From assembly GCA_023487865.1 (NCBI GenBank), contig JAMDBG010000192.1, positions 1 to 19,943 on the forward strand: a stretch of 19,943 nt of DNA, read 5' to 3'. The notes beneath the pieces were generated by a model. It searched no databases. It saw nothing but the letters and a program-made list of their open reading frames with translations, and was not told the origin of the DNA. Shown piece by piece: positions 14,196 to 19,943 of this stretch. How positions within the stretch are numbered: position 1 is the first letter of the stretch; each line of letters opens with the position of its first letter. A program made the translations under genes and the position numbers. This stretch comes from Deltaproteobacteria bacterium. GTDB taxonomy: Bacteria > Desulfobacterota > Syntrophia > Syntrophales > UBA5619.

Positions 14196-16124
14196 ATGCA
14201 ACTGGAACACCTTTTTTCACCGATCAGGATCAACGGCATGACCTTGAAAAACAGGGCAGTCATGCCGCCCATGGGGACCGGTTACGGTAATGCAGACGGC
14301 ACGGTGGGCGATCGGCTGATTGGGTATCTCGCCCGGCGGGCCAGGGGCGGCACGGGGCTCATTATCACCGAGGTCTGCGCCGTCGATCCGCGTGGAAAGG
14401 CGTTCCTCAACGAAATAGGGGTCTGGAGCGACTTTTTCCTCCCTGGGCTGACCCATCTGACCGAGGCCGTTCACGCGGAAGGGGGGAAGATCGCCCTCCA
14501 GCTCCACCATGCGGGCAGGGAGACCTTTGAAGCGGCAGCGGGGGGAACGCCGGAGGCCCCCTCCCCCATCCCGAGCGTCGCTCTCGGTCAGCCCTGCGAG
14601 GAGATGGGTGCGTCACGAATCGCCTTCATGATCGACGCCTTCGCCCGGGCGGCGGCGCGGGCGAAAAAGGCGGGCTTCGACGCCGTGGAGATCCACGGCG
14701 CCCACGGCTACCTCCTGAACCAGTTCCTCTCCCCCTTTTCCAATCAAAGGACGGATGAATACGGCGGCTCCGAGGAGAACCGGTCTCGCTTCCTCCTTTC
14801 AACCGTCTCCGCCGTCCGGAAGGCGGTCGGTTCCGATTTCCCCGTGATCATCAGGATCTCTGCGGACGAATTGATAAGAGGCGGTTACGATCTGGAATTC
14901 ATGAAACGGCTCGCTCCGCGCCTCGTCGCTGCCGGCGGAGACGCGATCCACGCCTCCGTGGGCGTCTATTCCACACCGGGGAACCTGAGCATCGCCTCGA
15001 TGGACACGGAAGCCGGATTCAATCTCTTCCGGGCGCGGGCAATCAAGGAAATCGTAAATATCCCGGTGATCGGCGTGGGCAGGATCAACGATCCCGAGCT
15101 GGCTGAGAGGGCCATCGCCGAGGGGAGCGTCGACCTCATCAGCTTCGGCCGTCAGCACCTGACGGACCCCGATTTCATCGGGAAGGCCGAGGCCGGCCGT
15201 TTCGAGGAGATCCGCCGGTGCGTCGCCTGCAACCAGGGCTGCATCGAACGGCTGACATTCGAAATGAAATCGGCCACCTGCACCTTCAATCCCGAATGCG
15301 GAAAGGAGTACAAAGGGGCGCCGACTCCCGTGGAGGGGACAAAAAGGCTCTGGGTGATCGGGGCCGAGCCGGCCGGTCTTTCCGCCGCCCTGGCCGCAGC
15401 CGGCCGGGGGTACGAAGTGGAGATCTTCGAAAGGGAAGCCCTCCCGGGCGGGCAGGTCCAGTCGGCCTGTCGGCCGCCCCACAAAAAGAGTTACCTGGAC
15501 TGGGTGGACTGGTCCATCCGTCAGCTGGAAAAATGCCGGGTGAAAATCCACTATGGCCGGAAAATGACCGCGGAAAGGCTGGTGGAGAAAAGGCCGGACG
15601 CCGTCATCCTCGCCGCCGGCGCCTATCCGGTGACGCCGAAGATCCCGGGTCTCGAGGGCGCGCAGGTCGTCGACGCTCGCGATCTTCTGGTCGGAAAGGT
15701 AAAAGCGGCCGGCCCCGCCGTCGTCCTCGGTGCCGGCTATGTGGGCATGGAGACGGCCGATTTCCTTATCGCGGGAGGCATCAAGGTCACCCTCGTCGAG
15801 ATGCTGAACTCCGCCCCCGTCGGAAGGCATACGGCCCACGGCTACTGGCTCCACAAGCGGATCAGGGAGGGGGGAGGCAGGATCGTCCTGGGGGCAACGG
15901 TCACCCGGATTGAAGAGGGCACTGTGATCTATCGGCAGGAAAACGAGGAGAAAAAGATACCGGCCGCCCTGGTGGTCACGGCGATGGGGGCCAAGCCGGA
16001 TAATGGCCTGGAAGGCGCCCTCATGGAATCCGGCATCCCGCACAGAATCGTCGGTGACGCCAAAAGCCCGCGACGCCTCCTGGAGGCGATTCACGAAGGG
16101 GATCAGGCCGGGCGGGAAATTTAA
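14196..16124 (+). CDS. Fe-S flavoprotein oxidoreductase, 2,4-dienoyl-CoA reductase/OYE-like
   Basis: This 642-residue protein has the three-part build of 2,4-dienoyl-CoA reductase (FadH), trimethylamine dehydrogenase and the BaiCD-type enoate reductases. An FMN-binding TIM barrel (about residues 1-335) contains HGAHGYLLNQFLSP and the TDEYGGS-ENRSRF signature. A [4Fe-4S] motif follows (C342-X2-C345-X3-C349-X12-C362). The C-terminal half has a nucleotide-binding fold beginning LWVIGAEPAGLSAALAAAGRG and a second fold (AVVLGAGYVGMETADF) for FAD and NAD(P)H. It probably reduces an activated C=C bond in an unsaturated acyl-CoA or similar enone; the actual substrate cannot be deduced. The start at 14196 is set by AGGAGG shortly upstream and by the homologous N terminus; the longer open frame from 14094 is not supported. 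Confidence 0.9.
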   Translation: MQLEHLFSPIRINGMTLKNRAVMPPMGTGYGNADGTVGDRLIGYLARRARGGTGLIITEVCAVDPRGKAFLNEIGVWSDFFLPGLTHLTEAVHAEGGKIALQLHHAGRETFEAAAGGTPEAPSPIPSVALGQPCEEMGASRIAFMIDAFARAAARAKKAGFDAVEIHGAHGYLLNQFLSPFSNQRTDEYGGSEENRSRFLLSTVSAVRKAVGSDFPVIIRISADELIRGGYDLEFMKRLAPRLVAAGGDAIHASVGVYSTPGNLSIASMDTEAGFNLFRARAIKEIVNIPVIGVGRINDPELAERAIAEGSVDLISFGRQHLTDPDFIGKAEAGRFEEIRRCVACNQGCIERLTFEMKSATCTFNPECGKEYKGAPTPVEGTKRLWVIGAEPAGLSAALAAAGRGYEVEIFEREALPGGQVQSACRPPHKKSYLDWVDWSIRQLEKCRVKIHYGRKMTAERLVEKRPDAVILAAGAYPVTPKIPGLEGAQVVDARDLLVGKVKAAGPAVVLGAGYVGMETADFLIAGGIKVTLVEMLNSAPVGRHTAHGYWLHKRIREGGGRIVLGATVTRIEEGTVIYRQENEEKKIPAALVVTAMGAKPDNGLEGALMESGIPHRIVGDAKSPRRLLEAIHEGDQAGREI

Positions 16125-16330
16125 GCAAGGATTGCAGCTTCTTTCTCTTCCGGAACCAGTTCAAAGACCGTTGCAACCTCCTTGGGGATGGAGTGTAGTC
16201 GACCGCTCACGGCATCCACGAAAATCCAATCCGTTTCCGCCTCGGCAAGAACGGCATTGTCTTGCCGGCGAATTCCCTTGACACGCAACTTCCTTCCTTT
16301 TATAAAAAAAATAGTAGGTTGGGTGGTCAT
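16121..16330 (-). pseudogene. C-terminal remnant of a 4HBT acyl-CoA thioesterase
   Basis: The 69-codon frame reads like the last third of a hotdog-fold acyl-CoA thioesterase of the YbgC/FadM type: KGRKLRVKGIRR followed by LAEAETDWIFVDAVSGRL and SIPKEV. The N-terminal half with the catalytic aspartate, usually about 80 residues, is missing: a stop codon lies just upstream in frame and a + strand gene begins there. A GAGG precedes the ATG, so a short peptide could still be made, but the protein cannot form a normal active site. A good + strand promoter runs through the middle of it. It overlaps the end of the oxidoreductase gene by four bases. It most likely marks an old deletion or rearrangement junction near 16335. 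Confidence 0.6.
16278..16306 (+). promoter_or_regulatory. Near-consensus sigma-70 promoter for the cytidylate-kinase-like gene
   Basis: TTGACA (16278-16283) and TATAAA (16301-16306) are separated by 17 bases, an almost ideal arrangement. Transcription would begin near 16313 and give a leader of about 50 bases ending in AAGGAGG before the ATG at 16362. The promoter lies inside the thioesterase remnant on the opposite strand. Confidence 0.65.
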
Positions 16331-16361
16331 AACGCCTCATTCCCCGGAAAGGAGGTTTCTT

Positions 16362-17084
16362 ATGCGCAAAGCGAAAAGCCGTTCCCTGGTGGATATCGTT
16401 GAAGAACAAATGATCAAGTGGCAACGGCTGAGGATCGAGCAGAAGCAGCAGCGTGCGAGCCCCCGTCCCTGCATTACCGTTTCGCGCGATCCGGGCTGCG
16501 GCGGCACCGAGATTGCCAGGCGCCTGGCGAAAGACCTGGGGATGGATCTCATCGGTTCCCGGATCATCCAGCAGGTCGCCGAGCGGGCGGATATCAGTGA
16601 GAAGGTCATCGCCTCCCTGGACGAAAAGGAAGTCCGACGGCGGGACTTCTGGATCGATTCCATGTTCCGGACCCGCCACATCTGGCCGGATGAATACCTC
16701 CGCTACCTCACACGAGTCATCGGGACGATCGGCAAGCAAGGCAATACGATCATCATCGGCCGGGGAGGACAATTCGTGCTGCCCCCCGAAGAGACCTTCC
16801 GCGTTCGCCTCATCGCCCCCCGGGAGATCCGGATCCGCAACGTCATGAAGGATTCGAATACCGACTTCGAGACGTCGGAGCGTTATGTCTACAAGACGGA
16901 AGCGGATCGGAACGCCTTTCACTGCAAGCATTTCGGCGCCGACTGGACAAATCCCGTCTACTACGACTTGACCGTCAATACAGGCTACATGGGCATCGAG
17001 GGGGCCGTAGCGGCCATCAAGGCGGCCTTCACAGTATGGAAGGGCATCCATACTAAAGAGGATTCCGCAGCCCGCGAAAAGTGA
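16362..17084 (+). CDS. Cytidylate kinase-like P-loop protein
   Basis: This 240-residue protein resembles the cytidylate kinase-like family (Cytidylate_kin_2), a P-loop nucleoside-monophosphate-kinase-type group common in anaerobes and distinct from the housekeeping Cmk. A basic, probably helical leader (residues 1-32) precedes the strand-plus-P-loop segment PCITVSRDPGCGGTEIARRLA (about 36-56). The P-loop is atypical because it lacks the usual GK(S/T) ending, as is common in this family. A GRGGQFVL segment and an arginine-rich region (RLIAPREIRIRN) resemble the lid and base-binding parts. The ATG has a perfect AAGGAGG ribosome-binding site; the longer frame from 16182 is excluded because it runs through the promoter. 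The true substrate is unknown. Confidence 0.75.
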   Translation: MRKAKSRSLVDIVEEQMIKWQRLRIEQKQQRASPRPCITVSRDPGCGGTEIARRLAKDLGMDLIGSRIIQQVAERADISEKVIASLDEKEVRRRDFWIDSMFRTRHIWPDEYLRYLTRVIGTIGKQGNTIIIGRGGQFVLPPEETFRVRLIAPREIRIRNVMKDSNTDFETSERYVYKTEADRNAFHCKHFGADWTNPVYYDLTVNTGYMGIEGAVAAIKAAFTVWKGIHTKEDSAAREK

Positions 17085-17135
17085 CCGCCGTCCTTTGCTG
17101 ACATGGCGCTTTATTCATCCCCCGGCGACAATGAC

Positions 17136-17849
17136 ATGATCCCGAAAAGAAAAAAGCCGCTGCTTTTCCTGTTGCTGACAATCATCGTCGTTTCCGTTCC
17201 GCCTGGCTTTGCTTCAGGTGCCGGGCTGCCCCTGCTTGCAAAAGATGCGGTCATCCTGGCGTTCGGCGACAGCCTGACCTTCGGAACCGGGGCTGCGCCC
17301 GGCGAGAGTTATCCGGCGGTTCTGGAGCGGGTGGTCGGGAGGCGGGTGGTTAATGAGGGGATACCGGGCGAGACGACCGGTGAGGGACTGGCGCGGCTGC
17401 CGGAAATGCTCAAACGGGAAAAACCGGCTCTGCTGATCCTCTGTCACGGCGCCAACGATTTTCTGCGAGGCCTCAACCGGCGGCAGGCTGCCGCCAATCT
17501 GCGGGCCATGATCCGGCTGTCACGGGAGAGGGGGACTGCCGTCGTTCTCATCGCGGTTCCGCTGCTGGAAATTGACCTGTCACCGGACCCTCTTTACCTG
17601 GAGATAGCCATAGAAAAGGGAGCCGTCGTTCAAATCGAGGTGCCATCACCGAACATCACCCTGTCGCCGGCGCCACTCTACCGGGAAATCGCCTGGGAAA
17701 TGGGAATTCCTCTCGAAGAGAAGGCCCTGACCACAGTGCTCTCCGACAGCACCCTCCTGTCCGACCCTATCCATCCCAACACCGCGGGGTACCGCCAACT
17801 GGCCGAGGCGATTGTCTCACTCCTGAGAAGGGGCGGTGCGGTGAAGTAA
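17136..17849 (+). CDS. Exported SGNH/GDSL esterase (TesA-like)
   Basis: This predicted 237-residue secreted hydrolase belongs to the SGNH/GDSL family that includes TesA-type arylesterase/lysophospholipase. An N-terminal signal peptide is visible (KRKK then a hydrophobic stretch at residues 9-22). Catalytic blocks are present: Ser46 in FGDSLTFG, Gly74 in NEGIPGE, Asn107 in GAND, and Asp210/His213 in SDPIHPN. The ATG at 17136 is preferred to 17103 because it starts the signal peptide directly, though neither has a clear ribosome-binding site. Residues 141-168 and 169-196 form two imperfect copies of a 28-residue unit just before the Asp-His block. The gene starts 51 bp after the kinase-like gene and is probably in the same transcript. 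Confidence 0.85.
   Translation: MIPKRKKPLLFLLLTIIVVSVPPGFASGAGLPLLAKDAVILAFGDSLTFGTGAAPGESYPAVLERVVGRRVVNEGIPGETTGEGLARLPEMLKREKPALLILCHGANDFLRGLNRRQAAANLRAMIRLSRERGTAVVLIAVPLLEIDLSPDPLYLEIAIEKGAVVQIEVPSPNITLSPAPLYREIAWEMGIPLEEKALTTVLSDSTLLSDPIHPNTAGYRQLAEAIVSLLRRGGAVK
17556..17723 (+). repeat. Internal 2 x 84-bp tandem repeat in the GDSL esterase gene
   Basis: Two adjacent in-frame 84-base units (17556-17639 and 17640-17723) encode 28-residue segments with 14 identical positions, sharing VP, LSP-PLY-EIA and E-G patterns. The DNA copies have diverged, so the duplication is not recent. The second copy resembles the ordinary family sequence; the first looks like the extra one. Confidence 0.55.
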
Positions 17850-17927
17850 ATCACCTGCCCGCTGTTTTTCCGCTGACAGTCAAAAAAAGCCCCTTCGGCG
17901 ACCATGGATGTCGATGAATCGGTTTCG

Positions 17928-18443
17928 TCACAGATTCAGTTCCGCCGCCGCTTCGCGGTATGCTTGCAACGCTTCAGCGTCAAACAGAGCGAAGAGGACC
18001 CTCTCAAAATGTCCCCCGGTTGCCTCGTCGCGTGCGACGGAAAGGACGATGCGTGCAGCCTTCGGTACGGGATAGCCGTACACCCCGCAACTGATGGCGG
18101 GAAAGGCGATGCTTTTTATGTCATTGAGGCGGGCCAGACGGAAGGAGTTCCGATAGCAGCTCTGCAGCAGCTCCGACTCGCCCCCTGTCCCGCCATGCCA
18201 GACGGGACCCACGGTGTGGATGACGTGCTTTGCCGGAAGCCGGTACCCCCTGGTGATTTTGGCGTTGCCTGTCTCGCAACCCTTCAGAGTCCGGCACTCG
18301 GCCAGGAGCTCCGGTCCGGCGGCCCGGTGAATCGCCCCATCCACACCGCCTCCGCCAAGCAGCGACGTGTTGGCGGCATTGACGATGGCATCCACTTTCA
18401 AGGTGGTAATATCCGTCTGGATGATCTCGATCACGCTGTTCAC
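17928..18443 (-). CDS. Macrodomain protein, O-acetyl-ADP-ribose deacetylase (YmdB-like)
   Basis: This 171-residue protein is a stand-alone macrodomain of the YmdB/MacroD type, which hydrolyses O-acetyl-ADP-ribose and can remove ADP-ribose from acidic residues. The ligand-binding motifs are clear: VNAAN at residues 21-25, GGGGVDGAIH at 30-39, and ISCGVYGYP at 117-125. Asn25 and Asp35 fall at the same numbered positions as the catalytic Asn25 and Asp35 of E. coli YmdB. The start is GTG at 18443 with a GAGGG ribosome-binding site. It is convergent with the GDSL esterase gene and lies downstream of mltA in the same direction, 160 bp away; that gap shows no gene. No toxin-like ADP-ribosyltransferase partner is visible nearby, so a housekeeping role is more likely than a toxin-antitoxin role. 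Confidence 0.92.
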   Translation of the reverse strand: MNSVIEIIQTDITTLKVDAIVNAANTSLLGGGGVDGAIHRAAGPELLAECRTLKGCETGNAKITRGYRLPAKHVIHTVGPVWHGGTGGESELLQSCYRNSFRLARLNDIKSIAFPAISCGVYGYPVPKAARIVLSVARDEATGGHFERVLFALFDAEALQAYREAAAELNL

Positions 18444-18603
18444 GGTGCGCCCTCGAATTTGATCTTGTGCCGGGCAGACGGGTTTATCGTTTTAGCGTCC
18501 GATGGTTGTTTTCCGAATTTCGAGATGACGATCATCAGGATTACCGGCCAATTCCCCCTGAGCTTGAATGGCCTGGTGTCCTCCTGCCCACTGCACCCAC
18601 CAT

Positions 18604-19794
18604 CTAATCCCTGTCCGGTTTGCTGAAGAGGTAATAAAGCCGCCCTTCGCGGTATGTTCCGCCGGCAAGTTCAGCGGCATGGTCGCCCACTCCCATATAC
18701 ACATCACATCTGCCCGCGGCCCGGATAGCGCCTCCTGTATCCTGATCCAAAACAAACCCGACGGGCCTGTCCAGGGCAACCGAGACAAATGCAAACATCG
18801 CCCGGGGGTAAACCGTCTTATCCGTCGCAATCGTTCTAAAGGGGATGACCGGTTCATTGAGTGAACCTCTGGGATCGCCTTTTTCAAACCGGAAGAAAAC
18901 AAAACGGGGATTATTGTTGATATACCCATCGACTTCATCAGGATGGGTCTTGAAATAATCGATCATGGCTTTGAGGTTGATATTTCCAGTGGAAAGCTTC
19001 CCGTCAGCTATCATTTTTTGCACGATACCCTGGTATTCCCAGCCGTTATTAGCGGCATAGCCGATCGTTTCGATCCGTCCGCTCGGCATACGGATTTTGG
19101 CTGAACCTTGCACATGAGCGATATAAACCTCAAACGGGTCGCTGAGCCATACAAGCTCATTGCCGGCAAGGGCATTGGAATTTTGTATCTCCTCCCGGCT
19201 TGGGTATTGCCGGATCCGGCCATCCGGCCCCCTTCGGCCCAGAATCGTTCCATCAGGCCCTTTTAACAGATCGGCAGGCGGCTTATACAACGAATACTTG
19301 AAACGGTCTGTGCGCACAGGGGAACCGTTGAAAATCGGCGTATAATATCCTGTAAACAATACCGTCCCCTGATCGTCACACCCGACCGAAATATACGTAT
19401 CGAATCTTTCCCGCAAAACCTCGTTCATCTTCTGGGGAGACAATCGCAAAGCAACAAGTTTTTCCAGTTCCCGCAGGCTCCTTACCGCCCGCTGGTATGT
19501 GATCTCGCCATAAGGATAGACCTTTCTGCTGGATGGTTTTGCCATGTGGTTCAGACTGTTGGCGATGGCTTCCCGCAAGCGGTCAGTATCAGCACAAGCC
19601 TGTGTGTAGTCGGGAATCTGGCTGGGATCGGTAATCTTTCTCAGTGCCAGTTCGCCTGGCGGCAATTGGCGATTATAATCTTTTGGGGGTTTGACAGGCT
19701 CCCTAAAAACGACGGAAGTGCGTTTTTGGCAGCCCGCAAAAATCAAAAAAGCAATGACCAATAACAAGCCGAGAACAATCACTCTGATTTTCAT
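18604..19794 (-). CDS. mltA: Membrane-bound lytic murein transglycosylase A (lipoprotein)
   Basis: This 396-residue protein is a MltA-type lytic transglycosylase that cleaves peptidoglycan glycan strands, forming 1,6-anhydromuramyl ends, while tethered to a membrane. The start at 19794 begins a lipoprotein signal peptide (MKIRVIVLGL, then a hydrophobic run) ending in the lipobox FAGC with Cys22. The MltA domain spans about residues 110-320 (FTGYYTPIFNGS, then IAHVQGSAKI and GYAANNGWEY). The C-terminal 3D domain contains D350 and D352 in LDQDTGGAI and a later CDVYMGVG; the catalytic aspartate lies in this region. A longer frame reaching 19929 is rejected because it would bury the signal peptide and cross the promoter. 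The nearly perfect promoter lies only six bases before the ATG. Confidence 0.93.
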   Translation of the reverse strand: MKIRVIVLGLLLVIAFLIFAGCQKRTSVVFREPVKPPKDYNRQLPPGELALRKITDPSQIPDYTQACADTDRLREAIANSLNHMAKPSSRKVYPYGEITYQRAVRSLRELEKLVALRLSPQKMNEVLRERFDTYISVGCDDQGTVLFTGYYTPIFNGSPVRTDRFKYSLYKPPADLLKGPDGTILGRRGPDGRIRQYPSREEIQNSNALAGNELVWLSDPFEVYIAHVQGSAKIRMPSGRIETIGYAANNGWEYQGIVQKMIADGKLSTGNINLKAMIDYFKTHPDEVDGYINNNPRFVFFRFEKGDPRGSLNEPVIPFRTIATDKTVYPRAMFAFVSVALDRPVGFVLDQDTGGAIRAAGRCDVYMGVGDHAAELAGGTYREGRLYYLFSKPDRD

Positions 19795-19800
19795 CTTTAA

Positions 19801-19830
19801 ATTATAAGATAAGCGAGTCTCGTCTGTCAA
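19801..19830 (-). promoter_or_regulatory. mltA: Consensus sigma-70 promoter abutting mltA
   Basis: Read on the - strand, TTGACA (19830-19825) and TATAAT (19806-19801) are both perfect matches, separated by 18 bases. Only six bases separate the -10 element from the mltA ATG, so transcription should begin at or next to the start codon, giving a leaderless or nearly leaderless mRNA. No Shine-Dalgarno sequence could fit in the remaining bases. Confidence 0.65.
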
Positions 19831-19882
19831 TGGAAGAATAGCCGCAGGTGATGTATCAGATCTTGTGTCAGAGGTAGAAGAA

Positions 19883-19927
19883 GGGGTATCTCCCGGTTGC
19901 GAGACCAATAAAGAAAGGAGATACCCC
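19883..19927 (+). repeat. Perfect 11-bp inverted repeat hiding a ribosome-binding site
   Basis: GGGGTATCTCC (19883-19893) and GGAGATACCCC (19917-19927) are exact reverse complements around a 23-base spacer. The second arm contains the GGAG of the ribosome-binding site and ends right before the ATG at 19928. In mRNA started upstream, the hairpin would mask the site and reduce translation. Confidence 0.75.
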
Positions 19928-19943
19928 ATGGAACAAGTAGTAC
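19928..19943 (+). CDS. Start of an unidentified gene (3' partial)
   Basis: An ATG at 19928 follows AAAGGAG with a seven-base spacing, a strong translation start, and the frame (MEQVV) is open to the window edge. Five residues are too few to identify a family. The masked ribosome-binding site is reminiscent of transposase genes of insertion sequences, where such hairpins prevent expression from outside promoters, but this is only an analogy. Confidence 0.45.

Noticed and set aside
14799..16094. 431-codon - strand open frame across the flavin oxidoreductase
   Set aside because: It is antisense to a gene with FMN, Fe-S and FAD/NAD motifs; no domain is visible.
17850..17927. Terminator between the convergent esterase and macrodomain genes
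   Set aside because: A seven-T run exists for the - strand, but the GCC/GGC stem before it has only three base pairs.
17928..18443. DarTG-like toxin-antitoxin system based on the macrodomain protein
   Set aside because: No ADP-ribosyltransferase toxin gene lies next to it, and the motifs fit stand-alone YmdB, including Asn25 and Asp35.
17904..18626. 240-codon + strand open frame over the macrodomain gene
   Set aside because: The - strand product has every macrodomain motif, while the + strand product looks random.

Overview
The window is a GC-rich bacterial chromosome segment from an organism with the reductive (sulfite/sulfate-reducing) Dsr pathway. It holds a dsrB remainder cut by the left edge, dsrD (a marker of reductive-type Dsr systems), dsrN, dsrC and a complete dsrMKJOP membrane-complex operon. 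The oxidative-type genes dsrEFH and dsrL are not seen. This content points most simply to a Desulfobacterota (deltaproteobacterial) sulfate or sulfite reducer. The lineage is an inference from gene content, since no rRNA or other phylogenetic marker is present.

Region 1 (1-10626, all + strand) is one tightly packed array: dsrB(partial)-dsrD-dsrN-dsrC-dsrM2-dsrK2-dsrM-dsrK-dsrJ-dsrO-dsrP. From dsrM2 onward genes overlap or are separated by a few bases, so they are almost certainly cotranscribed. DsrAB reduces sulfite with DsrD as its activator, DsrN probably amidates siroheme, and DsrC carries the sulfur product as a trisulfide. The membrane complex DsrMKJOP links the quinone pool and periplasmic electron carriers to reduction of the DsrC trisulfide. 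The unusual point is a second, divergent DsrM/DsrK pair (3129-5668) inserted between dsrC and the canonical dsrM.

Region 2 (10636-14024) holds a large multi-sensor diguanylate cyclase on the - strand, convergent with dsrP, and a divergently transcribed cold-shock protein gene. The 393-bp gap between them carries back-to-back promoters that share an AT-rich spacer. The csp leader contains a strong intrinsic-terminator-like hairpin, so it encodes either a small RNA or an attenuator. A second strong terminator follows csp, then a small highly charged protein.

Region 3 (14143-17849, mainly + strand) has an Fe-S flavoprotein of the 2,4-dienoyl-CoA reductase/old yellow enzyme type, an opposite-strand C-terminal remnant of an acyl-CoA thioesterase, a cytidylate-kinase-like P-loop protein and an exported SGNH/GDSL esterase with an internal 28-residue repeat. 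Region 4 (17928-19943) has a YmdB-like macrodomain protein and a lipoprotein lytic transglycosylase MltA on the - strand; MltA has a near-perfect promoter so close that its mRNA is probably leaderless. At the right edge a + strand gene begins whose ribosome-binding site lies in a perfect 11-bp inverted repeat, a layout common for transposase genes. No tRNA, rRNA, CRISPR array or complete insertion sequence was seen.
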